Shown piece after piece: positions 1-12,585 of a stretch of 64,000 nucleotides of DNA. Source of the stretch: Climacteris rufus. Lineage: Eukaryota > Chordata > Aves > Passeriformes > Climacteridae. Location: the NCBI GenBank assembly GCA_013398175.1, contig VZRZ01004834.1, positions 263,811-327,810 on the forward strand, in the 5' to 3' direction. The notes beneath the pieces were generated by a model. That model saw only the letters and a list, made by a program, of their open reading frames with translations, was not told where the DNA came from and did not search any database. Made by a program: the position numbers and the translations under genes. Position 1 is the first letter of the stretch. Each line of letters opens with the position of its first letter.

Positions 1-101
1 GGCGGGCTCCGCGCTGGCGGTGGCGGCCCTGCCGGGCGGAGCGGCACCGCCGGGGCCTGGGCTCCGGCCGCCTGGCTGGGTGGGTTTGCCACAGCCGCCA
101 T
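1..101 (-). CDS. Putative first coding exon, partial, leftward gene of unknown identity
   Basis: On the minus strand an ATG at 101-99 sits inside the sequence AAGATGGCGGC. It has A at -3 and G at +4, a strong Kozak context that overlaps a YY1 core motif, an arrangement common at TATA-less vertebrate promoters. The frame stays open for 33 codons to the window edge. It begins MAAVANPPSQAAGAQAP and continues rich in Ala and Pro, a composition common in N-terminal exons encoded in CpG islands. The rest of the gene would lie left of position 1. No domain is visible and I do not recognise the protein. GC-rich DNA has few stop codons, so the open frame alone is weak; the start context and promoter position carry the call. 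Confidence 0.45.
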   Translation of the reverse strand, partial: MAAVANPPSQAAGAQAPAVPLRPAGPPPPARSP

Positions 102-104
102 CTT
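94..104 (-). promoter_or_regulatory. YY1-type motif overlapping a start codon
   Basis: Plus strand reads GCCGCCATCTT; the minus strand reads AAGATGGCGGC. This matches the YY1 core (AAGATGGCGGC), which in vertebrate promoters is usually just downstream of the transcription start and in the sense direction. Here that means leftward transcription. The ATG in the motif is the proposed start of the leftward frame. Confidence 0.55.
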
Positions 105-124
105 CCCCCGACAACGTGTCTGCC

Positions 125-142
125 GCCCGCCCCCGCCCCGCT
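125..142. promoter_or_regulatory. GC-box cluster (Sp1/KLF type)
   Basis: The stretch CCCGCCCCCGCCCCGCTG contains two overlapping GC boxes, 20-45 bp from the YY1-type motif. This is consistent with a TATA-less housekeeping promoter. Confidence 0.55.
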
Positions 143-269
143 GCTCTTTCCAAGCGTGAGCCCCGGCGCCGGGGGAAGCGGGACGCCCTCCGCCCGCTCG
201 GTGCGGCCACGGGGGCAGCCCCGGCTCCGGCTCCGGCACCAGGAGCTGTCCTCGGTGCTGGCCTGCGCC

Positions 270-412
270 GGGAGCTGTCCACGGCCACCCGGCCCAGCTC
301 AGCACCGGGAGCTGTCCACGGCCACCCGGCCCAGCTCAGCACCGGGAGCTGTCCACGGCCACCCGGCCCAGCTCAGCACCGGGAGCTGTCCACGGCCTCC
401 CGGCTCGGCACC
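270..412. repeat. 37-bp GC-rich minisatellite in the CpG island
   Basis: Three identical tandem copies start at 270, 307 and 344. Each begins GGGAGCTGTCC and ends CTCAGCACC. A fourth, diverged and shortened copy runs from 381 to about 412. A further degraded relative (AGGAGCTGTCC) sits just before, at 241-270. Identity among the three central copies implies recent expansion. Since 37 is not a multiple of 3, each copy shifts the reading frame, so long frames crossing it are probably chance. Confidence 0.95.
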
Positions 413-575
413 GGGAATGTCCGGGACACGAGCGCGGGTGCCGGGAAGCGGGAGCCTTCCCCGTGCGCTGTGCCCCAGCCCCGGGCGGGCGCCGGTCTCG
501 CTGGAGGCGCGGGGGTCCCGCTGCCGTGCCCGGCGCGGGTCACGTCCTTCCCCAGCTGGGCTGCCAGACACCGAG

Positions 576-3500
576 CAAAGTCGAGAAAACTATTCTCCCT
601 TCGTGATGGAGCAATCACGCTGAATTCTGATGGCTTAAAAATAAGCAAAGCTTATCGTGGACATGACTTGGATGAGTTTGGTGAAGCTGAAGCACTAAGT
701 GGCTTTTTTATACCCAAATTAGTGTTGTGTCTTGGACGTGCTAACTGCAGCTGGCCTTTCACACTCAGCACCTGGAAGCTATTTTCTGGTCTTTATTGCT
801 GACTTTGGAAGTCTGTTTCCAAGATTCAATGCATTATTGTTAGCATCATACCAAAAACTTCAGATACCATTTTTATGACAGCTCCTAAATGTCGAGGAGA
901 TCTCCTAAAAACCTTTCAAAGCCTATTTAAAAAGCTTTTTTGTTGGGTGAACATTTTGAAGCACGTCAGTGTAATGTGAGCACTGGAAATAAAGTGCCAT
1001 ACCTTCCTTTGTCACCACATCTTAGTCTCTTGCTCTACAATTTGTTTGCTATTGGGATACTTTTATTGTGAAACAATTTAGACTCCTTTACATTATTAAA
1101 TTGTGTGATATGTCAAAATAAATACAAATATTTGTTTAAAATTCCTGCACTCTTAAAAAATCATTAACAAAGACCGAAATTGAAGTTAAAGCTGGAAGCT
1201 GCAGGAATTCAAGGAATTCAAGTTGCATTTTAAAAGTATAGTAATAGCAATACAGTTTTAAAGAAGGCTCCTGTCAACTTTTGTTTTGGACAGTAATGTT
1301 TATGATCAAATATAAAGTACAATTTCAGTATGATACTAGGATCAGCTTGAATGGTTAAGCTTGCAAATGAAGAATAAACTGTTCTCAAGTAATGACAAGG
1401 TAAAACTAACTTAAGAAATGAAACAGAACTGTTTTTATTTGTAATATTCAGAATCTTGGAAGCAGACAATGAACAAAAGAAAAATTTTCATCAGATTTAA
1501 AGATAAACTTCATGTGGGGTTTAGTTTCTCATTATGTCTCACTAAGGTGTCCTCTTGAGTTCTGTGTAAGCCGCAGGGGAAATGGTACGGTGTAAAGTTT
1601 ATACATGAAGGATAGCCTAAAGCAGCTCTCTTAGGAAAATGCTGTTGTCAATGGAATTTGAATAGATGGCCCACAATATTTTAGAGGATAGTGAGAAGTG
1701 ATCTGGTGTCAGATGAATAACTCACCAGTTTCATTTTTCTTAAAATGAAGTGTCTCCTTGAACCATCAGGTACATGTTTGTTCTAAAAATATCTGCAGAT
1801 TTATTAAGCACAACCCTCCACCAAAGTCATGCCATAGCTTGTTCTGCGTCTTTATGTGCATATTATTGAGTTTAATTCTCTTGAGAGATGTTTTCCTTCT
1901 GTCAAAAGAAGAGAAAGAAGAAAAAACACCCCCCTCCATATTTATATGAATGAACTACTGTTATTTCATAGAGATAAATATAGAGCTAAATCCTGCAGTC
2001 TTTGTTCAAGTGTAATTCTCCTCGAAGGCAAGCTTCTTTTGAAGTGGAAGGTATTTTTGTCTGTCTAAGCAATAAAATTGTGTCATTTCATTCCATGGAG
2101 AAACATAGCAGGATAAAAAAAAGATGCTGAAAACAAGAGTTGACATTTAGAGATACTAACCCAAGAACTGTTCAAATGTTGAAGAAAGCAGCAAGCATGT
2201 ACACCCTCTAATTTTATTTTTTTTTTAATAATTTATGGTGATTGAGTGTCAGTATGAATGGCTAGTCTCTGGGCTCTACTTCCTTTCTCCATTCTATTTC
2301 TATCTTGTGTTTATCAAATACTTATGTGGTGCCTATCACTGTGGTATTTGAGCATTTTCCAAAAGAGCATTAAGTAGTGTGACTCACATCTGTAATGTGG
2401 ACTATTTATTCTTTTCCTTTCACTCCCTGGGGTAAATATGTGTGGATTTAAAATAGATACAGACCTTTCCTTATGCTTGTTTTACTCTTTTTGGGGAAAG
2501 GAAATGCAGATGGTATTGAGTTGTAATCTGTAGCAACTAATAGTGATCGGGTCAGCATGAATTCTTGCCAGAATCTGATGGAACATGATGGCATGGAAAG
2601 CAGAAGCTTTCCAGATTTGCTCTCTCCTTTGGCCTGGTTTGGTCTGTGAAATACTCTGAGCTACAGTTGTGCACTGTGTTCCTCTGCTGGAGCTTCTGCT
2701 TTAAAAAGGATGGGTGCCAAACTCTGCTGCTCTTACTGTCTCTCTTCTGGAATTTTTGGGGCCCTTGTAGTTCATTTTGAATGTTATGTACTGAGAAGGT
2801 GTCTTTTTGACAAGGTTATTGAATGTATATTTTGCATGATGTTTAATATGCATGATGTGTGACAGAATGAATTTATGTCTGTACTCTGTGTGTAAGTCTT
2901 TGCTGTTTTAAGAATATTTACATATTTTCAACCTTTTTCTTTGTGAATGTTTTACTGACTTGGGTACAGCATGGAATTTTTGATGATGGCTTTTCCTTTA
3001 CATTATGCACATCCTTCCTCTTATAAAATCTACTTTTGTGGGTGTAAGCTTTTTAAAAGATTTTAGACAGCACATTTCCTCCATACAGACTGATTTATGG
3101 GATCAGGCTTGTGCGTTTTTACTTTTCATTTGTACTTTATTTCTATATCAAAGAACTACATTGAGAGGATGCACACAGAAAAAAAGTCAGCAGATGTTAG
3201 GATGCTGCTGTTATTTATAAAGACTTCTGTTTCAGCCTATGTGATGTGCATTTACACTTTCCTACTTGAAGTGTCATGAGTTTCCAGTTCCTTTGCTGAA
3301 CCATTCTAAAGAAAAAATGCTCTCCTCATAAAGTCAGACTCGTAGATCTTAAAAAACATGTATTTCAGCTTTTAATGGGTATGGACAGTTTGGCCCAGTA
3401 GAAGACAAATTATGCTGAGAGAAATCTTGTTATGAAATCATCCAACTTTTCATATATTTGCAGAGCGTTACAGCTTTACCAGGAGCTCCTTATAAAATAT

Positions 3501-6360
3501 TTCTTTTATATTTTTCAGTGTGTATGGCATTTACCTAAGGATACAAGAAAGGTGGAAACACAGTGGGCTAGCTAGAAAATGCTGGCTCTCGTGAGCCACC
3601 ACTGGCAAGTCCACAGTGAACTTTAGGAAGGTACAACTGACTGCAGGCTTGTGTGTGCTCAGTTACTGTGGCAGTGATTGCACAGACATGGTAAAAATGG
3701 GAAAGCTACACTGACAAGAAACAAAATTTCTGATAAGAAGACCTTGAGGAAGCTGGGCTGTGTCTGGCAGTTACACTAATTATTTGGCCTGTTAATGTTC
3801 ATGTTGAGTAAAGTTTCAGAAGACTGCAATAGTGCTGATGTTCCTGCATTCAAGAAGTACAAGCAGGGTGGGTTAGATGTAGAAAGGCTTGACATCATAG
3901 GTGGATAAAAAATAGTAAAACAGATACAGGATTTAGTTAAGAAACAGCCCCCAAAATAGACATGTAACACCAGACAGTATGTACTTTCTGTAATCTTGTC
4001 AAATAAATATTTAGGCACTTCTTTGAAAAAAAAAAGAAGAAAACATTTAATTTTATATCTAAAAGAGAAAAGTGGAGATCATAATTTGAGGTGCTGGGAC
4101 TGTATCCTAGAAAGTAGTGACTGGGTGAAATGTAGTGGTCTCTGGAGGTGAGTTTGGGGGACTGAATGGTCCATTCTGGGTTTTGTCTGCATGCATATCT
4201 GAGCTGGGTAACATCTAAATAACTGAGAATGTCAAATAATTGATTTTTCCATTGAACCAATGGCTAATTAGTGTATATATTGTAAGTGTCAAAATACACA
4301 GGAGTGATAGGTTACTGCAGAACTGGTGTAAAACGTGTTTTTACCCTGGCAGTGAAGTTTTAAAATACTTGCACCATATTCAAGCTTCCATACTAGAGGG
4401 GAAAAAGTAAAATAATAGTTTGAACTTCATCTTTTAATCCAGTGGAATGGGATTTTCTTCATCTTAATGCCACCTCTCACCCGTTTGCTTTAGTGCTTTT
4501 CTTAAAGTTTTACTGCGATATTTACAGTGTGTCAGAATGCTAGGGCACTTTCTAAGAGCATTAGGCCAACCTTTTCTAAGATAGATTATTTTGGTGTGAT
4601 CTTTTCATTTTCCTCAACATCTTCAATGATGATGCTTGTTTGACAGAAACTTCGGGAGATAAAACCCCAAGAATGCACACATTGTTTAAACAGACAAAGT
4701 TGAGTTATGATCTCATCTATACCTGTTTGACTGCAATAGACCTTATGCATTAACAATGGACTTGGAGGTGGAGATGATTTTTTAAGTTAAGTTTAGAACA
4801 CATGGACTGTCTTAATCATATGTCTTACTATATCAAGGTTAATAGCTACAATTTATCATAGACAGCCTAATCTCTTTAAAAGCAGTCAAAAATGTTTCTT
4901 TTAATTTAAACTCACAAGCAGGAACAATCTCTTGAAATACTAATTGTTTAAAAATGGCATTCAGAAACAGTTGTCATTTCATTCATATTATAATTCTGAA
5001 GTTCAAATCAATCCATATTGTTTTCAGGGTTTACTGGGTCTAGATTTTGTCTCTTTTGCAGGACTACATGGTGTAACAGGAGGAACTGTTACATCCTTGA
5101 AGTAACTATCTGTTGAGGGTATGTTATAATTTATTAATAAAAACAATTTACATCAAATCTGGTAATGCATTTGTAAATACAGTAAACTCCAGCAATGGCA
5201 TCTCATGAATTGTTATCCTTCTGGTGATAGAGTAACATTGCAAAACCAATGCTGTGCTGAAAAGCTGCTTCTGCATGATACCATGTTGTGACTGTGTCCT
5301 CATGTAGTTTCTTCAAGCTGTGGTCTAGAGGCTGCAAAGGGGTCGGTAAGGACTGAGGCTGTATAAGTTAATGTAACAGTACGAGATGCTATAGGGGAGT
5401 AGCAGTGCATATAAGAAGTTAATATGTGTAATTTTTGAAGAGTAAGAGTTCTGTCATTGAAGGTGGAAGGCAAATATTTTATAGTCTTGAATTTAAGTAT
5501 CAGCTGTCATCACATTACATGTTTGCAGAGCGATCTCAGTTGCATTTTGATAAAGAAATCAAATGCATGCATTTTGATAGGGGAACAGTAATAGTCATAA
5601 TCGTTGACTTTATGTATCTGTATCTTTAGGAGTTTTGAAGTTTTGTTGTGAGGCCCTAAAGACTGTCTTCAATCTAGAGTTTAAACTCTTTTATTAAAAA
5701 TATAGTGAGATATCTTGTTTGTTTTAGCAGGAGTTAGCAGGAGTTGAACTTGTGTTTCAGACAAGTCTGAGTGCTTCTATTTAGAAAATTCGTAAGGAAA
5801 TCTTTGAACTTTAAACAACACATAAAACCTACTATTTTGTTTTTTTACTGTCTCTGTGGGGTTGGTTCTTCTTTCTTAAATCTCATATGCAGTTGCTTAA
5901 ATACTTCCTGATGACCTATTCTTTATTTGACATTAATATTTTTTCAGGTGAATCATTTCTTATAGCAAATATAATATTATATTTGTACACAGAATATTTA
6001 ACAGGTCATAGAATTGCTAGGTATTTGATGTAATGTGGCATTTTGGTTCTGTGTATTTTTGAGGGCAGACTTCCTTTAGAATGTGTACTATGTTAAGCAT
6101 ATGAAGGACATCAAATGTTTTCACCTTTAAATAAAATTGTGCGTTAGAAGCAGTCAATGTATTTTGTAAAATGTTTTACAACCATCTTTCATATAACTTT
6201 TTAGAAATGAGTACTCCATTGTGTTAGCAAGAAATCTATTTCCACATAGTGTTTATTTAACTCTAGGTGCATTTATACATTTTTCTGATTACAGAAAGAA
6301 TGAGTGATAAGCAATGCTTTTAAAGTGGTTTTAAACCCAGAGAATACAAAGAATAATAGA
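576..6360. other. AT-rich noncoding DNA, no gene recognised
   Basis: Composition is that of intron or intergenic sequence. It contains short homopolymers (for example poly-T near 2215-2225). Open frames of 60-107 codons occur on both strands but have no recognisable motif, codon pattern or splice partners. No tRNA, rRNA or repeat family was recognised. Confidence 0.6.
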
Positions 6361-6365
6361 AAACA

Positions 6366-7080
6366 TTGCTGGTTGGGACCTCAACAGGTCTTCCAATTCA
6401 TCCTTTGCCTCAAGGCATGATCAACTCTAAGACAGCAGTTTCTGACACTTATTTACCTAAACCAGTGATTTGCAATAGTGAGACCCCTCCTTACTAGGGA
6501 AATAAATAGCCCTTGTGGCCGAGGCAATGGCACATAACAGGCGAGACACTGAATTCAAGCTAATCATCTCTGCAAGAGCTCTCTTGCATATGTAGCAGAG
6601 GGTGAAGACTGGGCCAAACAGATCTTAGGGTAAAGCTCTTGGATACAGTACGAAAATTTTATATTTTTTCAAATGATAGGTTACTACTGAAAGGTTTGAG
6701 AAGAGTGACTCCACTACTGACCCAATCAGGGATGGAGCATTCTTGATTTCTGTAGATGATTTGTCTCAGTTTCTCAAAGTCCTTATCCTTACTCTTAGAC
6801 TTTTCCCCTTGCTGTTAAATCTTTCCTGCCATTTGCTACTTTGTCCTCAATGGAAATGCAACACAGTCTGTTATTTTTCTGTTTGCAGCAACTTTTTATG
6901 TATTTCACAAATGTGATCATATCTCCTCCTGTACGTTCTCACCACTCCTTTCTGTAGAATCAATGGGTCATATTTTCTAGACTTTTGACCACTCTTGCTG
7001 TTGGTCCTTATATTGACTGATGTTTTTTTAAATACAATGTCTGAACCCAGACACATATTCCAAACAAAAATGTCTAGGGA
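6366..7080 (-). mobile_element. Ancient, decayed CR1 LINE fragment(s)
   Basis: At 6370-6440 the sequence GGTTGGGACCTCAACAGGTC resembles the reverse complement of a CR1 3' region (the GGTTGGAAGGGACCT...GTC block). Around 6877-6990, CACAAATGTGATCATATCTC and the following pyrimidine-rich text, then a stretch ending near 7065 resembling a diverged CR1 'ACACAGTATTCCA' block, follow CR1 order in reverse. It is heavily diverged with intervening unrecognised sequence. The call rests on remembered family sequence and the boundaries are approximate. Confidence 0.45.
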
Positions 7081-7084
7081 GAGC

Positions 7085-9410
7085 ATGAGGATAAAACTGT
7101 GTGTCTTGCACAGAAGACTTTCCTTGTAGTGACAGTGGGGTTTTTGTTGTAAGGCAGCACTTACGGACTCATGGTCAGCTTGTGATCTACAATCCCTTCA
7201 CTGTGCTTTTCTGCAGAACTGTTGTTGAATCAGTCATTCCCCATTTTGTATTTTGAATTTGATTACCTCAGCTATGCACATTGTTGGCCTTCATTGCCAC
7301 TGAGTTGTATTCTGTCTGTATCAGATGCTTCATATGAATTTTGCATTTGTGTGCATAGATAAAATGCACAATGGCCCTTGGAGCAAGAATGAGGACTTGT
7401 CTCTAAATAGAGATTTATCCTACTCACAGAGTTATTTAGACTTTCTCTTGCCTGTCCATACATTCCTGACTGCACAGTTGTATGTCTTCATTGTTAGGAT
7501 GCAGAATAAACTTTTACAGTTTTGCCCATAACTTATTCATTTGGGAAGGGGGAGCTGTTTTCAAATCTCCTCCTGATAAAGGATCTACAGAAGTCTTTCA
7601 CCAACTTGGAAATACACAAATGCTATATTATTGTAAGGGAACCAGTTTCCTCTGCTGCTGTATTTATTCTGTAGGTGCAAGCTGTTGGTTGACTTACAGA
7701 AAATTTGACAAAAATTTGAGGTCTCAAAAATACTTAATTACTTAGAGTTTAGTGAAAATAAGAAGATGGGTAGTGGAAAGGATTGTCCATGCTCCTGATT
7801 GGAAAAGTCTCCTCACACCATTCTGCATTCCAAGGAGTTCTTCTGGGGAAGAACTAAGCTTGGCATCAAAATAAATCCGTCACAAGGTGTGAGTCCTCAC
7901 GAAATCAGACTTACTTCAGCACTCATAAAACTGTATGGTAATGAAAATCATTGCCTCAGTTTTGGTATCTTTGTCATTCCCACGCTATAATGTTTAGAGC
8001 TTGGATTATGCTATTGAGCCCAGAAATTCTCTGTGATTCTTCTGACCAGATCTGAATACCTTACAGTGGTAGACATCCATGTCTGAAATCACTTAGATTC
8101 AATTTGAAGCAAATGGAAATAAAGAGATAACTTTAGGATGTGATCCATCTCATCTTAAATTAGACATTTCAGATAGGCCAGATGAATTACAGAGCCTATT
8201 TCTGGCTGTGGACTTGAAAGGAAGACAAAGTGAATATGTCAGATGTAGAGGTCTATCTCACAGATTTCTGGAACTAGGTAAGTTGACTCTGCCCCACAGA
8301 CTTCTGCCTTTGAGAGTAACTCTTCACTATTTGGTCTTATAAGAATGCCATGGACACTTTCCCTGCTGGCACTGATGTTTACAGTTCCTTAGAAGCCTGT
8401 TTGTCAATCTGCATCTTTTGCTTGTATTTCTATCAATTATTAATTAGGGTATGCTCATTTATCCATAACTTTACTATTTGAGACTCACTGCTGGGAACCT
8501 GAGTATGTTTCCCGTCTACTCCAAGGTTATTCTTAGCATTTGGTATATTTTTTATACTGAATTCAGAAAGCCTTTGAAGAATGAAATCTAAAAGAAGACC
8601 TTGGAATACAAAATCTTTCCACTGTGTGGGATTAAGCATACCCATCATCAAAAGAACATTCCAAAGAAAACCTTCCTATGCCATTCACCAATAAGAATGA
8701 TAGATGGATATTTTTAGTTAGAATCTTATAGATGAAGCTAGCCAGATTGCTAGATGGGAACTTACAAACAGGATTTGTCTACTACTTGTAAGCTTAAAAC
8801 AATGTTACATTAAGACACAAAGAAAGCTCTATAAACTATTTTACAGTTTCTTTTGATAACTCACACACTATCTCTCTTTTGCTATGTATTGTTTTAATGA
8901 TATCTGTTTATCTACTGTGTATTTAAAAGTTGATGGGTCACTTTTAACAGTAGTCTTAAAAAGATACTGTTGTCTTGCTATGCACTCTGAATTCGGCAGT
9001 TTCTTGCTTTAAAAGTCTGGATAAACAGGTATCTATGGAACGTATTGTATGATACTGAAATAAAATACATTTTTGCTGAATCAGGCCCTAAGACAGTTTG
9101 GGAGCATGGGTTTTGATTCAGCATGCTTTCATTAATTTGGCTAGTCACTGCGATTATGATTCATTTCATTCTGTGTAACTGACTGCTGCACAGTAAGTGA
9201 CAGCTGAACCATGTATTATCTAACAGCTAGAAAAACAGCATCACTGTCACGTTTAGAAGGCTGAGGGTTATGCTTGTATCAAACACGTGTTTTTTACTAA
9301 AGTTAAAATGCTTCAGGAAAATCTTACTTTTTTTCAACTTGTAGTGTTCCAGATATGAAGTATCACAGTAAAAACTATTAACTATTTAAAATTAAGAACT
9401 TAATTTTAAT
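7085..9410. other. Noncoding AT-rich segment
   Basis: No confident gene. One open segment with splice-like edges at 8172-8276 is listed separately. Around 9077-9090 the text TGAATCAGGCCCTAAG resembles a very old interspersed repeat seen in reptiles and birds, but I cannot name it. Confidence 0.5.
8172..8276 (+). other. Open segment with splice-like ends (weak exon candidate)
   Basis: The segment follows an acceptor-like ATTTCAG and is followed by CTAG|GTAAGT, a strong donor. One frame (beginning RPDELQSLFLAVDLKG) is open throughout at 105 nt. The polypyrimidine tract is poor, and nearby wording resembles an old interspersed repeat, so chance or repeat origin is quite possible. Confidence 0.15.
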
Positions 9411-9414
9411 TTAG

Positions 9415-9525
9415 GGATAGAATGAAGAAGCGTGTCCTGGTTGTTATTAATGTATTGGCTTTTTGGATTGGTTGCAAGATTATGCCTGTTGATGTTTTGC
9501 TGATAGTCTCATTTACAAATAAGTG
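9415..9525 (+). CDS. Candidate coding exon with a hydrophobic start (low confidence)
   Basis: A 111-nt segment lies between an acceptor-like TTTTAATTTAG and a consensus-like donor, AAGTG|GTAAGT. One frame is open throughout. An ATG at 9422 has A at -3 and starts MKKRVLVVINVLAFWIGCK, two lysines and an arginine followed by a hydrophobic stretch of about 25 residues. This could be a signal peptide or membrane anchor if expressed. The exon leaves two bases (TG) over, which is the phase needed by the exons at 59414 and 59844. I do not recognise the protein. AT-rich DNA often gives hydrophobic chance frames, so this needs transcript support. Confidence 0.3.
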
Positions 9526-11340
9526 GTAAGTTTGAGGAGCTACATTTAAGTGAATGGTAAAAATTTCTCAAGTGTTGATATTAATTCCATGCTAATACAT
9601 ATCACATGAGAAGACATTTCAAATGAAGCCACAATTTTCATTTTTTGCTGAACTTTACCAAAGATTCCATCAGGTTGTAAAGTTAAGCAAAATCCCAATA
9701 TGATTGAAAGAAAACTGTATTTTTACCCAGTACTCCTATATCCTTTAGAAAACTGTACCTTCCTTGTTTAAACATATGTATCAGAAAATCCAAATGTATT
9801 TTTTTCCTGTCCTGTTTATGGTTTATCTGAAAAACTTCTGTAGAGGGTGCTGTGAAGGCACTGGGCCAAGAAAAGGTGCTTTCAGGGTAGAGTACAGAGA
9901 AAGTACTTGTTACTTGAAAGACTTGAATTCTTCTGTCTGCTTGATATCTGAACATGCAGGTGGCCAAAGCTGAATGAAATTTAATGGGCTATAGCTGAGC
10001 ACTAAGATATATTTATATATTTTGAATTTATTTAGACATGGTTGGAAGATAAATGTTTTTAGCTACTTTGTAGTGTTTACATGAGCATGTCTGCTACAGA
10101 ATTTGCAGAGTATTTTGTCTAAAATTTGGTCTGAGTTGTATGTTCCATAGCTCTCTATAACACAGATATTCTCATGTATAGAAGAAGGTTTTATTTGGAG
10201 ACAGACAAGATAAACATTTAGTTACATTTTTAACTCTTAGTATGAATGTTCATATTTGTTCTGCACAAACAAGAGTGATAAAAGTTAATGAATTAGTCCA
10301 TGATCACACTGTGTGCTAACTTAATGTCTCAGATATAAATAACTATTTCCTAACTCAGTGAGACCAGTTACTTACAATTATAAAATTTATTTATTAAAAG
10401 GAATATGGGTTAAAATAGTGCCTTTGTTTAGATTTATAATTTTGCCTAATAACACTTTAATAATTAAACAGTGTTCACTGAAATTGGAATTTCACTATGG
10501 AAACTAAGTCCTAATTCAATAGTTAATGACCATGTGGTCATTATAATAAGTAAAAGCACTGATGTATATTTTTTCTTGTTATTATTGAAATAATTAAATG
10601 ATATACTCCTAATTTTATTCTTGGGTTAAATAAGAAAGAGCAGTTTAGAATTGGTAACATGTTTTGTCACTCTTCATAGCCACAAGGTTTTTCTTTGATA
10701 AGGGTTTAGGAGTGTTTTATTATAGTAATCCACAAAAAATTTGTATTTCAAAGGGACTGCTGGTCCTAACATGAATAAGACTAAGCATGGTGACCTATTT
10801 TAAAGCAGCTCCTGCCTCCCATTGGCACTGCTGGATTTTCAGTAAATCTGCCCACAAGAAATATGTTGGTTTGTGTTAAAACAGGGAAATTGCCATTAAG
10901 CATCTTCTATCTTGGACAGAAGTATCTTTTATTCAGTATTTACAAAGTTGCTGAATAGTATTATCATGATGTGGAAGGAGATTTATACCAGAGCTCTACT
11001 GTGCCTTTCTATTGCTTAGTATATTTGATCATCATTTAGGGAGTGTTTGAACATCTGCATAATAGTTTTTGTAATTACATCACTGAAAGTATTCTAGCCT
11101 TATTTTCAGTTTAATAAAGTTTTTCTTCAAAAAAATTCTCAGTGTGTGAATCAAAGGAAGGAAAGGAGTTATTGAATGCATGCCCACCAACCAGACTATT
11201 CTTTTCCTTGTAATTCACAATTAAGTTCATATTGCCATAAATTTGGAAACTTACATAAGAACTTGTATGTAAGCATGCAACTCACTAGATTCATAACTAA
11301 AAATGGTATCACTTCTTTTTTGGTGTGAAGTAAGTATTCG
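9526..11340. other. AT-rich noncoding DNA, nothing recognised
   Basis: Intron-like sequence, very AT-rich around 10200-10650. I see no repeat family or exon. Confidence 0.55.
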
Positions 11341-11349
11341 TATTGCATT

Positions 11350-12359
11350 TACGTGCCCATGTGTTGGGGTGAAGTTGCAGGGGTGGCAGGAGACACCAAG
11401 ACCTGCCCTCCTGTCAGAAAAAGTTGGTTTCAGTCAGCTCCAAAATGGGTCTGCAACTGGCCAGAATTGTCCATCAGTGACACTGCTGGCATCTCTGTAG
11501 ATAATGTATAAGAGAAGATAAAAACTGCTGTGCAGCAGCTGTGAGAGAGAGGAGTGAAAAAAACATGGGAGAAACAGCCTTGAAGACTCCAAGATCACTG
11601 AAGAAGGAGGGGCAGGAGGTGCTCCAGGCACCGGAACAAAGATTGCCCTGCTGCCCATGGTGAAGACCGTGGTGAGGCAGCTGTGTCCCTGCAGCCTGTG
11701 GAGGACCTGACACCAGAACAGGTGGATGCACCCTGAGTGAAGCTGGGACCTCACGGAGAGCCCACACTGGAGCAGGTTTTCTGGCAGCACTCACGATTCT
11801 GCAGGGGCCCCATGCTGGAGCAGGCTGTTTCTGAAAGACTGCACCCTGTGGAAGGGACTATGCTGGAGCAGCTCTTGAAGAACTGTAGGCCATGGGAAGG
11901 ACCACGTAGGAGCTGTTCAATAAGGACTGTGTCCCATGGGAAGGCCCCCACACTGGAGCAGGGCACAAATGTAAGGAGGAAGGGGTCTCAGAGATGAAGG
12001 GCTTCTGACTGACCACAATGTCCCTGCCCCATCCACCTGCACTGTTCCAAGTGTGGAGGTAGGAGATTCCTAAGTGAAGCTGAGCCTGGAAAGAAGGAAG
12101 AGGCAGAGGGGAGGATGTGTTTTTAGATTTGTTTTCATACCTGTTGTCCTACCCTGTTATTAAGTGGCAATAATTTGAGTTAATCTTCCAAAATTTGAGT
12201 CTGTTTTGCCTGTGATGGTAACTGGTGGGTGATCTCTCCCTGTCCTTATCTTGACCTATGGGCTTTTCCATCATGTTCTCTGCCCTGTCCTGCTCAGGAA
12301 GGGGAATGAAAGAGTGGCTAGGTGGCTGGCTAGCAGCCAGCCAAGGTCAATCCACCACA
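11350..12359 (-). mobile_element. ERVL-like LTR, minus orientation, probably solo
   Basis: Read on the minus strand it begins at 12359 with TGTGGTGGATTGACC, then a block matching GTCAAGATAAGGACAG (complement of about 12245-12260). The LTRs at 29930 and 58109 share both the head and this block. The left part (11690-11960) contains diverged repeats of the type ACACTGGAGCAGG...TGTGGAAGG, a feature of this bird LTR family as I remember it. No gag/pol/env-like frame is attached. The left edge is uncertain (about 11340-11360) and I could not match a target-site duplication, so truncation is possible. The frames of 86-118 codons inside are not host genes. Confidence 0.75.
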
Positions 12360-12480
12360 ATATTTCTTTAGCAAATGTATTTGCAAAGGCTAACTTGAGC
12401 CTAGTGATACTACTCTTCCTGCTCCCTGTGGAATCAATACAGTAAGAAAAAGAGAGGCTTCTCCAGAAGGCAGATCTGAG
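12360..12480. other. Flank of the LTR, nothing recognised
   Basis: Short AT-rich flank between the LTR end and a locally more GC-rich block at 12480-12640. Confidence 0.4.
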
Positions 12481-12585
12481 AGGCTAAATTGAGCTCCAGA
12501 GCCCCAGGCAGTTCTGTGCTGTCAGTGCAGCACAGGCAGCTCCATTGCCAGCCCAGCTGCTCCTTCCTGCCTCCATGACACCATC

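Larger units (their letters stand above)
1..575. promoter_or_regulatory. CpG island, probable (bidirectional) promoter
   Basis: Extremely GC- and CpG-rich sequence that stops abruptly near 575, where composition falls to the AT-rich level of the rest of the window. It holds a GC-box cluster (about 125-142, repeated CCCGCCCC), a YY1-type GCCGCCATCTT motif (94-104) and a 37-bp minisatellite. No TATA box is evident. Such islands normally mark the 5' end of vertebrate genes. The YY1 motif is oriented for transcription to the left. A rightward transcript would be an inference from the plus-strand exons near 59 kb. Its extent is judged by eye. Confidence 0.8.

Noticed and set aside
20..802. 260-codon plus-strand open frame through the CpG island
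   Set aside because: GC-rich DNA has few stops; the frame crosses a 37-bp repeat that changes phase with each copy and runs on into AT-rich sequence without any protein-like motif.
11434..11997. Several 71-118 codon frames
   Set aside because: All lie within the minus-oriented LTR and derive from its internal GGAGCAGG-type repeats.
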